Positions 34,252-42,365 of a stretch of 60,316 nucleotides of DNA are shown piece by piece. The DNA lies in assembly GCA_900316165.1 (NCBI GenBank), contig ONBW01000007.1:1-60316 (forward strand), in the 5' to 3' direction. The position numbers and the translations under genes are program-made. The first letter of the stretch is position 1; the number at the start of each line of letters is the position of its first letter. The notes beneath the pieces were generated by a model that saw nothing but the letters and a program-made list of their open reading frames with translations, was not told the DNA's origin and did not search any database. Source of the stretch: an uncultured Lachnospiraceae bacterium. Lineage in GTDB: Bacteria; Bacillota; Clostridia; Lachnospirales; Lachnospiraceae.

Positions 34252-35931
34252 TTAGTAAGTAACCTTCACGGTCTTTTGGTACCAGGATTTCTTTCTCTTA
34301 CTGAAGAAAGAAACAGTAAAGCTCTTGTTCAAGCTCTTTACAGGAATATCAAAAGCCAGAACAGTCTCATCTCCGACTTTCTCTTTTTTACCTTTGATAA
34401 CCTTAGCTCCCTTTTTTGCCGCATTCTTCGCAGTCCCCACAAAAGCCTTGGTAAGGCCGACACCCTTCATCGGCACATGAACTTTCATCTTTCCATTCTT
34501 AACAGTAAGAGTAGTCTTACCATCAAGAGCATCGTTTAAGCCGATCATTCCGAGGTCGTCCTCAGTAGCAAAGCCTACAGTGTACTTTCCATCTTTAAGA
34601 GTTTTTTTTTGTGAAACAGAAGCCTGTGCTGTCTTGATAGCTGAAGCATCAAGAGCCTTATTAGCAGCTATAGCATCTGCAAGGTGATTTACATAGATCT
34701 GCTCTATGTCTGCTATTCTTCCAAGACCGGCAATCTCACAGGTCACGTTCTTTTTGCCAAATACCTTTGCGAACTGGCTCTTCCAGGAATCAGAATCATC
34801 TCCAGCCATATCGTTGTTCGCATGATCACCTGCAACAACCATAAGTGGACGAAGGATTACATTCTTATAGCCTGCTGCCTTGATTTTTGCTATAACCGAT
34901 TTGCAATCTGGCTTGAACGTAGCTGTATCAGTCTTAACCTCAATACCCTCTACGGTTCCAACGAAGACATTGTTATAGCCAAGGTCATTCATCTCGGACT
35001 GCATCTGAGCGTAGGTGATATTTGCCTGATGAGATGTACCGTGTCCCATAAAGACGATAGCGGTTCCTGAAGCTGCGGCTGCATCGGCGGTCTTATAGAT
35101 GCCACCCTTATAGTCAGCGAGCGCCTGAGCTACAGCTGCCTTTGCGACAGTCTCCTTATCAGAATTTACTGAGGTCGTATCGCTTCCTACTTCTCCAAGC
35201 AGAGGCTCAGAAAAAGTAATAGTCTGGAACTTGTCTTTATAAGCGTTTACCTCTTCCTTAAGCTCGTCGTACTCCTTGCCGTGCATCAGGTGAGTCGGCT
35301 GGATTACAAGGTTCTTGACGCCGTTCTTTACGGCGCGGTCAAGTGCCTGGGTGACGTTATCTATTTTTTCATTATCGCGTGCCTGAACGTGATTTATGAT
35401 GATCTGTGAGGTGAATGCGCGGCGGACTGACCAGCCCTTGTTCTGGTATGCCTTCTCAATGGCTCTCTCTACTCCGCCGATATCCTCGGTACGGCTCTCA
35501 TTAAAAGAGGTACCGAATGAAACTACGAGAATCTCATTCTCGCCGATATAATTCCAGTTCAAAGGGTTATCCTCCGAAGCATCTCCGGTATTCCTTCCGA
35601 AGTATTCAGGGGATGCATAAACCCCAGAAACAAGCTTTTTCTGTGCACTTGTAAGCTTATCCCACTCGAGCTTTGCTTTTTTTAGATCCTTGTCTGTTAC
35701 ACCAGCCTTTTCGTTATCCTGCACATAGATTTTGTCGATAAGCTTAGCCACCTTTGCTGCAGCAGCCTTGTCTGCCTTTGCCTTCTTCTGCTTTGCAGTC
35801 AGCTTTTTTGAAGATTTCTTGGTTGTCTTCTTTGTAGCTGCGACTGCTGAAACTGGATTTGTCATAACTGGTACTGTTGAGGTTGCTGCCAGCGTTGCCG
35901 CCAAAAGCAGCGTGAGAAACTTCTTTCTCAT
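34252..35931 (-). CDS. Secreted CbiK-type cobaltochelatase with C-terminal NEAT-like domain
   Basis: A 559-residue exported protein. A signal peptide (about 1-38) is followed by a Lys/Ala-rich linker (40-65) and a CbiK/HemH-fold chelatase (about 130-435) with metal-site histidines in IQPTHLMHGKEY, VFMGHGTSHQAN and VVAGDHANNDMAGDD. The last 110 residues read LKDGKYTVGF, TLTVKNGKMKVHVPM and VLAFDIPVKSLNKSFTVSF, the strand pattern of NEAT-like heme-binding domains, though that match is moderate. CbiK normally inserts cobalt into sirohydrochlorin in the cytoplasm, so an exported form suggests extracellular tetrapyrrole or corrinoid handling. The start is MRKKFL, behind AAAGGAG. It is controlled by the cobalamin riboswitch directly upstream. 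Confidence 0.85.
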   Translation of the reverse strand: MRKKFLTLLLAATLAATSTVPVMTNPVSAVAATKKTTKKSSKKLTAKQKKAKADKAAAAKVAKLIDKIYVQDNEKAGVTDKDLKKAKLEWDKLTSAQKKLVSGVYASPEYFGRNTGDASEDNPLNWNYIGENEILVVSFGTSFNESRTEDIGGVERAIEKAYQNKGWSVRRAFTSQIIINHVQARDNEKIDNVTQALDRAVKNGVKNLVIQPTHLMHGKEYDELKEEVNAYKDKFQTITFSEPLLGEVGSDTTSVNSDKETVAKAAVAQALADYKGGIYKTADAAAASGTAIVFMGHGTSHQANITYAQMQSEMNDLGYNNVFVGTVEGIEVKTDTATFKPDCKSVIAKIKAAGYKNVILRPLMVVAGDHANNDMAGDDSDSWKSQFAKVFGKKNVTCEIAGLGRIADIEQIYVNHLADAIAANKALDASAIKTAQASVSQKKTLKDGKYTVGFATEDDLGMIGLNDALDGKTTLTVKNGKMKVHVPMKGVGLTKAFVGTAKNAAKKGAKVIKGKKEKVGDETVLAFDIPVKSLNKSFTVSFFSKRKKSWYQKTVKVTY

Positions 35932-35984
35932 GATTTGTACTCCTTTCGCAAATAAATACATATCCTCGTGTCTTTTGTCTGCTA

Positions 35985-36157
35985 CTTCTCAGGCAGGTCT
36001 CCTGGCTTAGGAGCTTGTGCACCGGGCCGCCTTCCCACCAGATGGCAGTGGCATAATGGCCCAACTCCTTTACAGTGACGGGATCGCACAGGATTTGCAC
36101 CTGTTTCCCTTTTCACCGGATTTTTTGAAAAATAAAAAAATCCGACACCTGAAAAGC
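35985..36157 (-). promoter_or_regulatory. Cobalamin (B12) riboswitch
   Basis: On the minus strand the closing stem P1 is formed by CTTTTCAGG (36148-36156) and CCTGAGAAG (35985-35993). The core contains the B12 box AAGCCAGGAGACCTGCC (35992-36008), plus AAACAGGTGCAAATCCTGTG, GATCCCGTCACTG, GGTGGGAAGGC and GGCCCGGTGC. It controls the chelatase gene, probably by masking its AAAGGAG site, since no T-rich terminator lies between B12 box and start codon. Confidence 0.95.
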
Positions 36158-36169
36158 TAAGGCTTAAAA

Positions 36170-36198
36170 ATTATAGCATAACAGGTACCGGAGTACAA
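36170..36198 (-). promoter_or_regulatory. Promoter of the riboswitch-chelatase transcript
   Basis: TTGTAC (36193-36198), 17 bases, then TGC-TATAAT (TATAAT 36170-36175) on the minus strand. The -10 is perfect and extended. It lies just in front of the riboswitch. Confidence 0.8.
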
Positions 36199-36240
36199 AT
36201 ACAATTTTTAAATGATGTAAAAATAAAAGCTTTAACGCCA

Positions 36241-36269
36241 AAAACATCAGCGGTACACTTGTACAGCTG
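36241..36269 (-). terminator. Terminator of the purine operon
   Basis: CAGCTGTAC (36261-36269) and GTACCGCTG (36248-36256) pair at eight of nine positions around AAGT, followed by ATG and five T on the minus strand. The stem begins three bases after the stop of the last gene. Confidence 0.75.
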
Positions 36270-36272
36270 TGG

Positions 36273-37061
36273 CTATTCCATGAGTGTCTTCACAAGAGCT
36301 GCTGCAGCCTTCTTATGCGGCGCATTATCTATAATGCCGATGACACCCACATTTTTATTATAGACATTGTTCTCTTTTACAAATGAGCTGTCGCTTAAAA
36401 TAATGCCAACCGGTATCGGATCATCCATCTCCGAAGGATCAGGCTTTACAAATGATGAGGCAAGCTCAAAAGCCTTTGCCTTCTCCTTATCCTCTGTCTC
36501 TACCTCATAGTCGGGATTGTCCATTTTTTTGGACTCTTCATCGAGCACCTTCTTATCGACATAGTAGATATCATCCTTGTACTTCTCGAGCTCAGAGTCA
36601 GAGAAGATATCCCTCAAATCACAGAAATACGACTGCTTGGCAAAGAACTTGAAATTCGAAGCATCTGCTCCAATCACATCGAGCTTACTGTTAAACGCTC
36701 TTGTCTGAATCTTCTCAATAGTGGTGTAGTCATACTGATCTGTTGGTCCGCCAGGATTCATGGTATTTGTCATATCAAGAAAAATCGATTTCCTTGACAG
36801 GTCAATTCCAGCCCTCTTCGCGATCTGCCTTTCAAGAGAATCCGTATCTATATCCGTATTCTCGGCATTTATAAAAATCCCTGTAAGAGCCTGTGGCTTT
36901 GTGGCAAGCTGTCTGTTAATAATCCAGATGAGAGATACAATGATAACAGCTGCTACAATCAGATGGATCTTATAGTAATAAAAAAAATAGCTTATTTTTT
37001 TCTTCAGCGGCGCACCCTTAAGCTTTTCGCGCTGCGCCCGTATATCATCTCTTACTGCCAT
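36273..37061 (-). CDS. Single-pass membrane protein of unknown function at the end of the pur operon
   Basis: A 262-residue protein. A basic cytoplasmic N-terminus (DIRAQREKLKGAPLKKK) precedes one membrane helix (about 33-51) and an extracytoplasmic domain (55-262) with no recognised motif. The pattern of short strands ending in DLRDIFSD and VGVIGIIDNAPHKKAAAAL loosely recalls substrate-binding folds. Its start overlaps the DUF4250 stop by one base. The pairing with purine genes is probably transcriptional convenience. Confidence 0.7.
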   Translation of the reverse strand: MAVRDDIRAQREKLKGAPLKKKISYFFYYYKIHLIVAAVIIVSLIWIINRQLATKPQALTGIFINAENTDIDTDSLERQIAKRAGIDLSRKSIFLDMTNTMNPGGPTDQYDYTTIEKIQTRAFNSKLDVIGADASNFKFFAKQSYFCDLRDIFSDSELEKYKDDIYYVDKKVLDEESKKMDNPDYEVETEDKEKAKAFELASSFVKPDPSEMDDPIPVGIILSDSSFVKENNVYNKNVGVIGIIDNAPHKKAAAALVKTLME

Positions 37062-37237
37062 TATACAAACTGATTTGTTTTTTGATCGTAACTATATCCA
37101 ATCGAGGCGAGCTTCTTTTTTATCTCTTCCTCACTTGTCTGAAACTTCCCGGCAAGCATAGAAAGTGACGGCTCCTTATCCCTGAGCTGCATATTCACGA
37201 TGGAAAGAAGCATCGCGGGATCCTTTGGTAATTCCAT
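37061..37237 (-). CDS. DUF4250 family small protein
   Basis: A 58-residue protein starting MELPKDPAMLLSIVNMQLRD and ending in the helix-turn-helix-like KKKLASIGYSYDQKTNQFV, the DUF4250 pattern of clostridia. The start at MELPKD follows AAAGGA; nine codons upstream have no site. It is coupled by a one-base overlap to the membrane protein after it. The function is unknown. Confidence 0.8.
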   Translation of the reverse strand: MELPKDPAMLLSIVNMQLRDKEPSLSMLAGKFQTSEEEIKKKLASIGYSYDQKTNQFV

Positions 37238-37302
37238 AATAGTTTTCCTTTTTAAAAACAGCACAGATATAAATCTGTGCCGTCTTGTGTTTTTCTTAGT
37301 TA

Positions 37303-38583
37303 TCAGACCTCGTCGATTGCGTGACCAATATCGTGACGCATATACTTATTCTCGAAGTTTACCCAGTCTGTTGCTGCATAGGCTTTAGAGCGGGCTTCCT
37401 TTAAGTCCTTTCCGATAGCAGTGATTCCCAGTACACGGCCGCCATTCGTAAGAATCGTCTTTCCATCATCTGCAAACTTGGTGCCTGAATGGAAGCAGAA
37501 ATACTCCTTTCCATCGAAGCGCGGATCATCGAGACCTGTGATAGGGAAGCCCTTGTCATACTTAACCGGGTAACCATTGCTTGCAAGGATGACGCAGACT
37601 GCTGCATTGTCCTCATACTCAACCTTTATCTGGTCAAGAGTTCCATCTACACAGTGCTCCATTACATCGATGATATCTGTCTTCTGTCTCGGCAGAACGA
37701 CCTGAGCCTCAGGATCACCGAAACGGCAGTTGTACTCAAGTACCTTAGGACCGTCAGCAGTAAGCATAAGTCCAAAGAAAATAACTCCTACGAACGGTCT
37801 GCCCTCAGCTGCCATAGCGTCAACTGTCTTCTGATAGATATGCTCCTTACAGAACTTATCTACCTCCGCGGTATAGTAAGGTGACGGGCTGATATTACCC
37901 ATACCTCCGGTGTTAAGACCGGTGTCACCGTCTCCTGCTCTCTTGTGGTCCATTGCAGAGCTCATCAGCTGGATAGTCTTACCATCAGTGTATGAGAGGA
38001 CTGAAACCTCAGGGCCTGTCATGAACTCCTCGATAACTATAGTGTCTCCGGCTTCTCCGAACTTCTTATCCTCCATAAGAGTCTTAACACCCTCATAGGC
38101 CTCTTCTCTGGTCTCACAGATAAGAACTCCCTTACCGAGTGCAAGTCCGCTGGCCTTTAAGACGATAGGGATCTTCGCGGTCTTCAAATACTCCAACGCA
38201 TCCTTTGGATCATTAAAGGTCTCGTAGTCTGCAGTAGGGATACCGTATTTTTTCATCAGATCCTTTGAAAAAGCCTTGCTTCCCTCGAGGATAGCCGCAT
38301 TTTTCCTAGGTCCGAATACCTTTAGGCCTGCCTTCTCGAATTCGTCTACTACGCCGCCTACTAACGGATCGTCCATACCTACGATAGTAAAGTCAATAGA
38401 CTTTTCCTTAGCAAAGGCTACAAGCTTGTCAAACTCCATTGCTCCAATAGGTACACACTCAGCTATCTGTGCTATTCCGGCATTTCCAGGTGCTGCGTAA
38501 ATTTTATCAACTCGTGGGCTCTTTGCCACTGCTGTACAGATAGCATGCTCTCTTCCACCGCTTCCAATGACTAATACCTTCAT
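37303..38583 (-). CDS. purD: Phosphoribosylamine-glycine ligase
   Basis: A 426-residue ATP-grasp enzyme making GAR from phosphoribosylamine, glycine and ATP. It shows KVLVIGSGGREHAI at the N-terminus, PIVLKASGLALGKGV (about 137-151), GPEVSVLSYTDGK, the signature FNCRFGDPEAQ-type YNCRFGDPEAQVVLPR (about 285-300) and a C-terminal biotin-carboxylase-like domain. The start overlaps the purN stop by four bases. Confidence 0.96.
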   Translation of the reverse strand: MKVLVIGSGGREHAICTAVAKSPRVDKIYAAPGNAGIAQIAECVPIGAMEFDKLVAFAKEKSIDFTIVGMDDPLVGGVVDEFEKAGLKVFGPRKNAAILEGSKAFSKDLMKKYGIPTADYETFNDPKDALEYLKTAKIPIVLKASGLALGKGVLICETREEAYEGVKTLMEDKKFGEAGDTIVIEEFMTGPEVSVLSYTDGKTIQLMSSAMDHKRAGDGDTGLNTGGMGNISPSPYYTAEVDKFCKEHIYQKTVDAMAAEGRPFVGVIFFGLMLTADGPKVLEYNCRFGDPEAQVVLPRQKTDIIDVMEHCVDGTLDQIKVEYEDNAAVCVILASNGYPVKYDKGFPITGLDDPRFDGKEYFCFHSGTKFADDGKTILTNGGRVLGITAIGKDLKEARSKAYAATDWVNFENKYMRHDIGHAIDEV

Positions 38584-39299
38584 TTGTGCTCCTTGATTTT
38601 TACAACTCTGTTCTCAACTGTGATCATATCATGTGCGATCAGATCGATTGCACCTGGCAGAAGCTTCCACTCTGCCTGCTCCATGATCCTTCTCTGAAGT
38701 GTTTCTGGCGTATCGTCCTGCCTTACATAGACAGCCTTCTGCATGATCACAGGGCCTGTATCTGTTCCCGAATCAACAAAATGTACCGTGGCACCGCTTA
38801 CCTTTACGCCTCTTTCCAAGACACCCTCATGGACATGAAGTCCATAGAATCCCTTTCCGCAGAAAGACGGAATAAGCGAAGGATGGATATTTATTATCCT
38901 GTTCGGGAAGGCTTCAACGATTTCAGGAGGTATAACCACAAGAAAACCTGCAAGAACTATGAGGTCTACTTTTTCCTCTAATAGTTTATCTAAAAGTGCC
39001 TTGTTGAAATCGGCTCTCTTTTCGAACGACTTAGGGCTTATGCACTCAGCCTTGACACCGTGCTTTTTAGCACGCTCAAGCGCATAGGCATCAGGGTTAT
39101 TTGAAATAACTATCGAAACCTCAGCATCATTAATGGCTGCAACGCTTTCCTGTCCGCAGATCTCCGACGGAGTCAGGTCAGTATCCTCTTCAACAAGCTT
39201 CGAGAGACCTAACTCTCCATTGTTTCCTCTGTCGATTGCATCGAGAATTGCCTGCAGGTTTGTACCGCCGCCTGATACGAGGACTGCGAGCTTTAGCAT
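38580..39299 (-). CDS. purN: Phosphoribosylglycinamide formyltransferase
   Basis: A 239-residue transformylase that formylates GAR with 10-formyl-THF. It shows VLVSGGGTNLQAILDAID at the N-terminus, ISNNPDAYALERAKKHGV, the catalytic region INIHPSLIPSFCGKGFYG (Asn and His) and VHFVDSGTDTGPVI with the catalytic Asp. Usual members are about 190-210 residues. The excess is an acidic insertion of about 30 residues (about 27-58) between the first helix and second strand. It is seven bases into purM's 3' end. Confidence 0.93.
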   Translation of the reverse strand: MLKLAVLVSGGGTNLQAILDAIDRGNNGELGLSKLVEEDTDLTPSEICGQESVAAINDAEVSIVISNNPDAYALERAKKHGVKAECISPKSFEKRADFNKALLDKLLEEKVDLIVLAGFLVVIPPEIVEAFPNRIINIHPSLIPSFCGKGFYGLHVHEGVLERGVKVSGATVHFVDSGTDTGPVIMQKAVYVRQDDTPETLQRRIMEQAEWKLLPGAIDLIAHDMITVENRVVKIKEHK

Positions 39300-40321
39300 A
39301 GAGTAACTCCCTTCTCGCCTGCCTCGATATGTCCGATAACATAGGCCTTATCTCCAGTGCTTTCAGCTGCCTTGATTACAGCGTCAGCATCGGACTTCTC
39401 AGCAGCGATTACCATACCGATTCCCATATTAAAGGTGTTATACATCACGTGCTCTTCGATGTCGCCCTTCTTCTGCATCATTGGGAAAATAGGAAGCATC
39501 GGATATGAATCCTTCTCTATGACAGCCCTGACACCGTCATGAAGCATTCTGGGAACGTTCTCATAAAAGCCGCCGCCTGTGATATGGCTTACACCGTGAA
39601 CCTTAACACCCGCTGCCTTGATGGCCTTGAGCGCATGTACATAAATCCTCGTAGGTGCTAAAAGTACCTCTCCAAGAGTCTTTCCACCAAGCTCGTCATA
39701 AGCAGTATCAAGTGATTCCTTCGTCATCTCAAAGACATTTCTGACAAGTGAAAATCCATTTGAATGAACACCTGTAGAAGCAAGTCCGATAAGCACATCT
39801 CCGTCATGGATATCCTCTCCTGTGATAAGGTCCTTTCTGTCAGCGATTCCAACAGAAAATCCAGCGAGATCGTACTCATCCTCCGGCATAAGTCCAGGAT
39901 GCTCTGCTGTCTCACCGCCGATAAGGGCACAGTCAGACTGCTTGCAGCCCTCTGCAACTCCCTTAACGATTGAAGCAATCTTCTCAGGGTAATTCTTACC
40001 GCAGGCGATATAGTCTAAGAAAAATAAAGGCTCTCCGCCGGCACAGGCTACATCGTTTACACACATAGCTACTGCATCGATACCAATCGTATCGTGCTTA
40101 TCCATAAGGAAAGCCAGCTTTACCTTTGTGCCGCAGCCATCAGTTCCTGAGAGGAGGACAGGGTCATCCATCTCTTTAATTTTTTTAAGGTCAAATGCAC
40201 CGGAAAAGCCTCCGATACCGCCTAATACCTCAGGACGGACAGTCTCCTTTACGTACTTTTTCATCAGTTCGACTGACTTGTATCCTGCCTCAATATCAAC
40301 TCCGGAATTCTTGTAATCCAT
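39293..40321 (-). CDS. purM: Phosphoribosylformylglycinamidine cyclo-ligase
   Basis: A 342-residue AIR synthetase. It starts MDYKNSGVDIEAGYKSVE, then SGTDGCGTKVKLA (about 58-70), GIDAVAMCVNDVACAGGEPLFFLDY in two parts (about 78-102), LIGGETAEHPGLM and VSHITGGGFYENVPRML. Its start codon directly follows the purE stop. Confidence 0.96.
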   Translation of the reverse strand: MDYKNSGVDIEAGYKSVELMKKYVKETVRPEVLGGIGGFSGAFDLKKIKEMDDPVLLSGTDGCGTKVKLAFLMDKHDTIGIDAVAMCVNDVACAGGEPLFFLDYIACGKNYPEKIASIVKGVAEGCKQSDCALIGGETAEHPGLMPEDEYDLAGFSVGIADRKDLITGEDIHDGDVLIGLASTGVHSNGFSLVRNVFEMTKESLDTAYDELGGKTLGEVLLAPTRIYVHALKAIKAAGVKVHGVSHITGGGFYENVPRMLHDGVRAVIEKDSYPMLPIFPMMQKKGDIEEHVMYNTFNMGIGMVIAAEKSDADAVIKAAESTGDKAYVIGHIEAGEKGVTLC

Positions 40322-40834
40322 TTACTGCTCCTTCATGTATTCTTTATAACCAATCTCGTTAAGCTTTTTATCCTTTGCCTTTACCTGCTCCTTCAGATCA
40401 TTTGAATAAGCCTTAACCTTCTTCAGAAGCTGCGGATCTGAAACTGCAAGGATCTTTGCTGCAAGAATTCCGGCATTTGCGCCGCCATTGATGGCAACTG
40501 TCGCTACAGGAATTCCTGTCGGCATCTGAACTATAGAATAAAGTGAATCAACTCCGCCAAGGTCTGATGTCTTCATCGGAATACCAATTACAGGCATTGG
40601 GAAAAGTGCTGCGCACATGCCAGGAAGATGTGCTGCCTTTCCGGCTCCTGCGATGATGACCTTAATGCCTCTTTCCTCAGCCGACTTTGCATATTCGAAA
40701 AATTCATCTGGCTCTCTGTGAGCACTGATCACATTCATCTCATATGTGATTCCGAGCTTATCGAGAATGTCTGCTGCCTTTGCCATTATAGGAAGATCCG
40801 AATCACTTCCCATTACAATACCTACCTGTGCCAT
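40322..40834 (-). CDS. purE: N5-carboxyaminoimidazole ribonucleotide mutase
   Basis: A 170-residue class I PurE. VGIVMGSDSDLPIM (3-16) and the active-site VISAHREPDE (38-47) are diagnostic, as is AGAGKAAHLPGMCA. It is the first gene of the pur operon, with AAAGGAT before its ATG. No purine riboswitch is visible in its short leader. purK is not nearby. Confidence 0.95.
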   Translation of the reverse strand: MAQVGIVMGSDSDLPIMAKAADILDKLGITYEMNVISAHREPDEFFEYAKSAEERGIKVIIAGAGKAAHLPGMCAALFPMPVIGIPMKTSDLGGVDSLYSIVQMPTGIPVATVAINGGANAGILAAKILAVSDPQLLKKVKAYSNDLKEQVKAKDKKLNEIGYKEYMKEQ

Positions 40835-40864
40835 TTGTAATCCTTTCTTTTTCTGCTTGTTTAT

Positions 40865-40887
40865 AAAAAGGGAATTCTATGAATCCC
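40865..40887 (-). terminator. Hairpin terminator between the pyr-linked genes and purE
   Basis: GGGATTC (40881-40887) pairs with GAATTCCC (40870-40877) with one bulge, followed by five T on the minus strand. It is short, so read-through into purE is possible; no convincing separate pur promoter was found. Confidence 0.55.
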
Positions 40888-40897
40888 ATACTGCCAA

Positions 40898-41230
40898 TTA
40901 AAGAACTCTGTAGAGCCCGACTAAGTACATCACCATATACCCTGCCAATGAAACAGCTGGAAGAAGTATACCCCAGACCTTTGATGAAACTGAATGCCCT
41001 GGAATCTTCGCTGAACGTATTCCAAAGACTAACTCTATCAAACCACAAAAGAAAAATATCATCGCAAGTCCTGTGACCATCCTTGGCATCTGTTCTTTTA
41101 CCGCTGCCTCATATACTGCGTAAACAAGAAAAATAATTCCGGCCAGCCCTGAGAATGCGCAGATTAATGACCTGACAGACGCAGAGCCTTTTTCTCTTTT
41201 TTTTCTGCGCTTCATCTGAACGCGGCTCAT
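40898..41230 (-). CDS. Small membrane protein, DUF6142-like
   Basis: A 110-residue protein. A strongly basic N-terminus (QMKRRKKREK) precedes three membrane helices (about 20-41, 50-70 and 85-107). This resembles a small Lachnospiraceae membrane family (DUF6142), an uncertain match. The start overlaps the VanZ gene stop by four bases. It is the last gene of the pyr transcript. Confidence 0.65.
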   Translation of the reverse strand: MSRVQMKRRKKREKGSASVRSLICAFSGLAGIIFLVYAVYEAAVKEQMPRMVTGLAMIFFFCGLIELVFGIRSAKIPGHSVSSKVWGILLPAVSLAGYMVMYLVGLYRVL

Positions 41231-41682
41231 CTATTATTCCTCCAATGATAATGTATGTAATAGATAAGGCTTCCTATAAAGCCTCCTACTGTATTTAAGA
41301 TTACGTCATCGACATCGCAGCTGCCTACTCTCGTAAAAAGCTGGATCAGCTCAATAGAACACGAGAGAAAAAATGACAACAGAGTGATCTGAAGCACTAT
41401 TGCGCGCTCTTTTCTCCTGAAAAAAGTAAGAAGAGCTCCAAACGGAACGAATATAACAATGTTCCCGAGCAGGTTCATCAGTGCTATATACGGATACCTG
41501 TCGAGCATTCCGATAAATCTCTTTATCTCATGAAAAGGCACTGCGTTGTACCTTAATGCTCCTCCTGTATTTCTGCTCCTCCAGTCCATGAAAAACAGTA
41601 TGTAGCACATCGCTATCACATAGATGATAAAAAGTATCACCCCGATAGCTTTCTTTGCTTTCTCACGCGTGCTGTTTTTCAT
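41227..41682 (-). CDS. VanZ family membrane protein
   Basis: A 151-residue protein with four membrane helices. The VanZ pattern is clear: NLLGNIVIFVPFGALLTF (about 69-86), SFFLSCSIELIQLF (about 103-116) and CDVDDVILNTVGGFIGSLIYY (about 122-142, with DDVILN). The family includes the teicoplanin-resistance protein VanZ, but stand-alone copies without a van cluster are common, so no resistance is inferred. Four-base overlaps couple it to pyrE and the next gene. Confidence 0.85.
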   Translation of the reverse strand: MKNSTREKAKKAIGVILFIIYVIAMCYILFFMDWRSRNTGGALRYNAVPFHEIKRFIGMLDRYPYIALMNLLGNIVIFVPFGALLTFFRRKERAIVLQITLLSFFLSCSIELIQLFTRVGSCDVDDVILNTVGGFIGSLIYYIHYHWRNNR

Positions 41683-42356
41683 TCCAATGCACCGTACTCC
41701 TTGTAGTAGTCGTCGATTCTCTTCTTCATGGCATCATCTATAATAACTTCACCCTTATATGGCTTGTTATAAAGACACTCTACTACCTCAGCCATAGTAA
41801 CAATCGAGGTCGTCTTCATGCTGAACTCATCGGCTATCTCAGCAAGAGCGTTCTTTTTGCCGGTGCCTCTCTCCATACGGTCTACTGAGACTACAAGTCC
41901 CTTGACCTCTGCATCTGCCACACCCTTTATGATAGGGTAAGTCTCCCTTATCGATGTGCCGGCTGTAGTCACATCCTCGATAATTATGACTTTATCGCCA
42001 TCATTTATTGGAGAGCCAAGAAGGATTCCCTTCTCGCCATGATCCTTTGCTTCCTTTCGGTTAGCACAGTAGCCACAGTCTATACCATGGTTTTCGCTAA
42101 GTGCTATAGAAGCTGCAACTGAAAGAGGAATACCCTTGTAGGCAGGTCCGAACAGTATGTCAAAATCACTGCCAAAGCTGTCTACTATTGCTCTCGCATA
42201 GTACTCTCCAAGCTTCTTAAGCTGTGAGCCTGTTCTGTAAAAGCCTGTATTTACAAAAAATGGTGTCTTTCTGCCGCTCTTTGTCACAAAGTCTCCAAAT
42301 TTCAGGACCTTGCAGTCAATCATAAAATGAATGAATTCTTCCTTGTACTGTTCCAC
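41679..42356 (-). CDS. pyrE: Orotate phosphoribosyltransferase
   Basis: A 225-residue type I phosphoribosyltransferase. It shows FGDFVTKSGRKTPFFVNTG at the N-terminus, LFGPAYKGIPLSVAAS (about 73-88), the flexible catalytic loop NRKEAKDHGEKG and the PRPP loop VIIIEDVTTAGTSIRE (about 117-132). It lies nine bases after pyrD. Confidence 0.95.
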   Translation of the reverse strand: MEQYKEEFIHFMIDCKVLKFGDFVTKSGRKTPFFVNTGFYRTGSQLKKLGEYYARAIVDSFGSDFDILFGPAYKGIPLSVAASIALSENHGIDCGYCANRKEAKDHGEKGILLGSPINDGDKVIIIEDVTTAGTSIRETYPIIKGVADAEVKGLVVSVDRMERGTGKKNALAEIADEFSMKTTSIVTMAEVVECLYNKPYKGEVIIDDAMKKRIDDYYKEYGALE

Positions 42357-42365
42357 GTCTGCTCC

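Noticed and set aside
40835-40897. Purine riboswitch upstream of purE
   Set aside because: The leader is only about 60 bases and contains none of the conserved purine-aptamer loops; only a short terminator-like hairpin is present.
41227-41682. Glycopeptide-resistance gene (VanZ)
   Set aside because: Only the VanZ fold is present; no vanA/B/H/X or vanRS genes lie nearby, so resistance is not supported.
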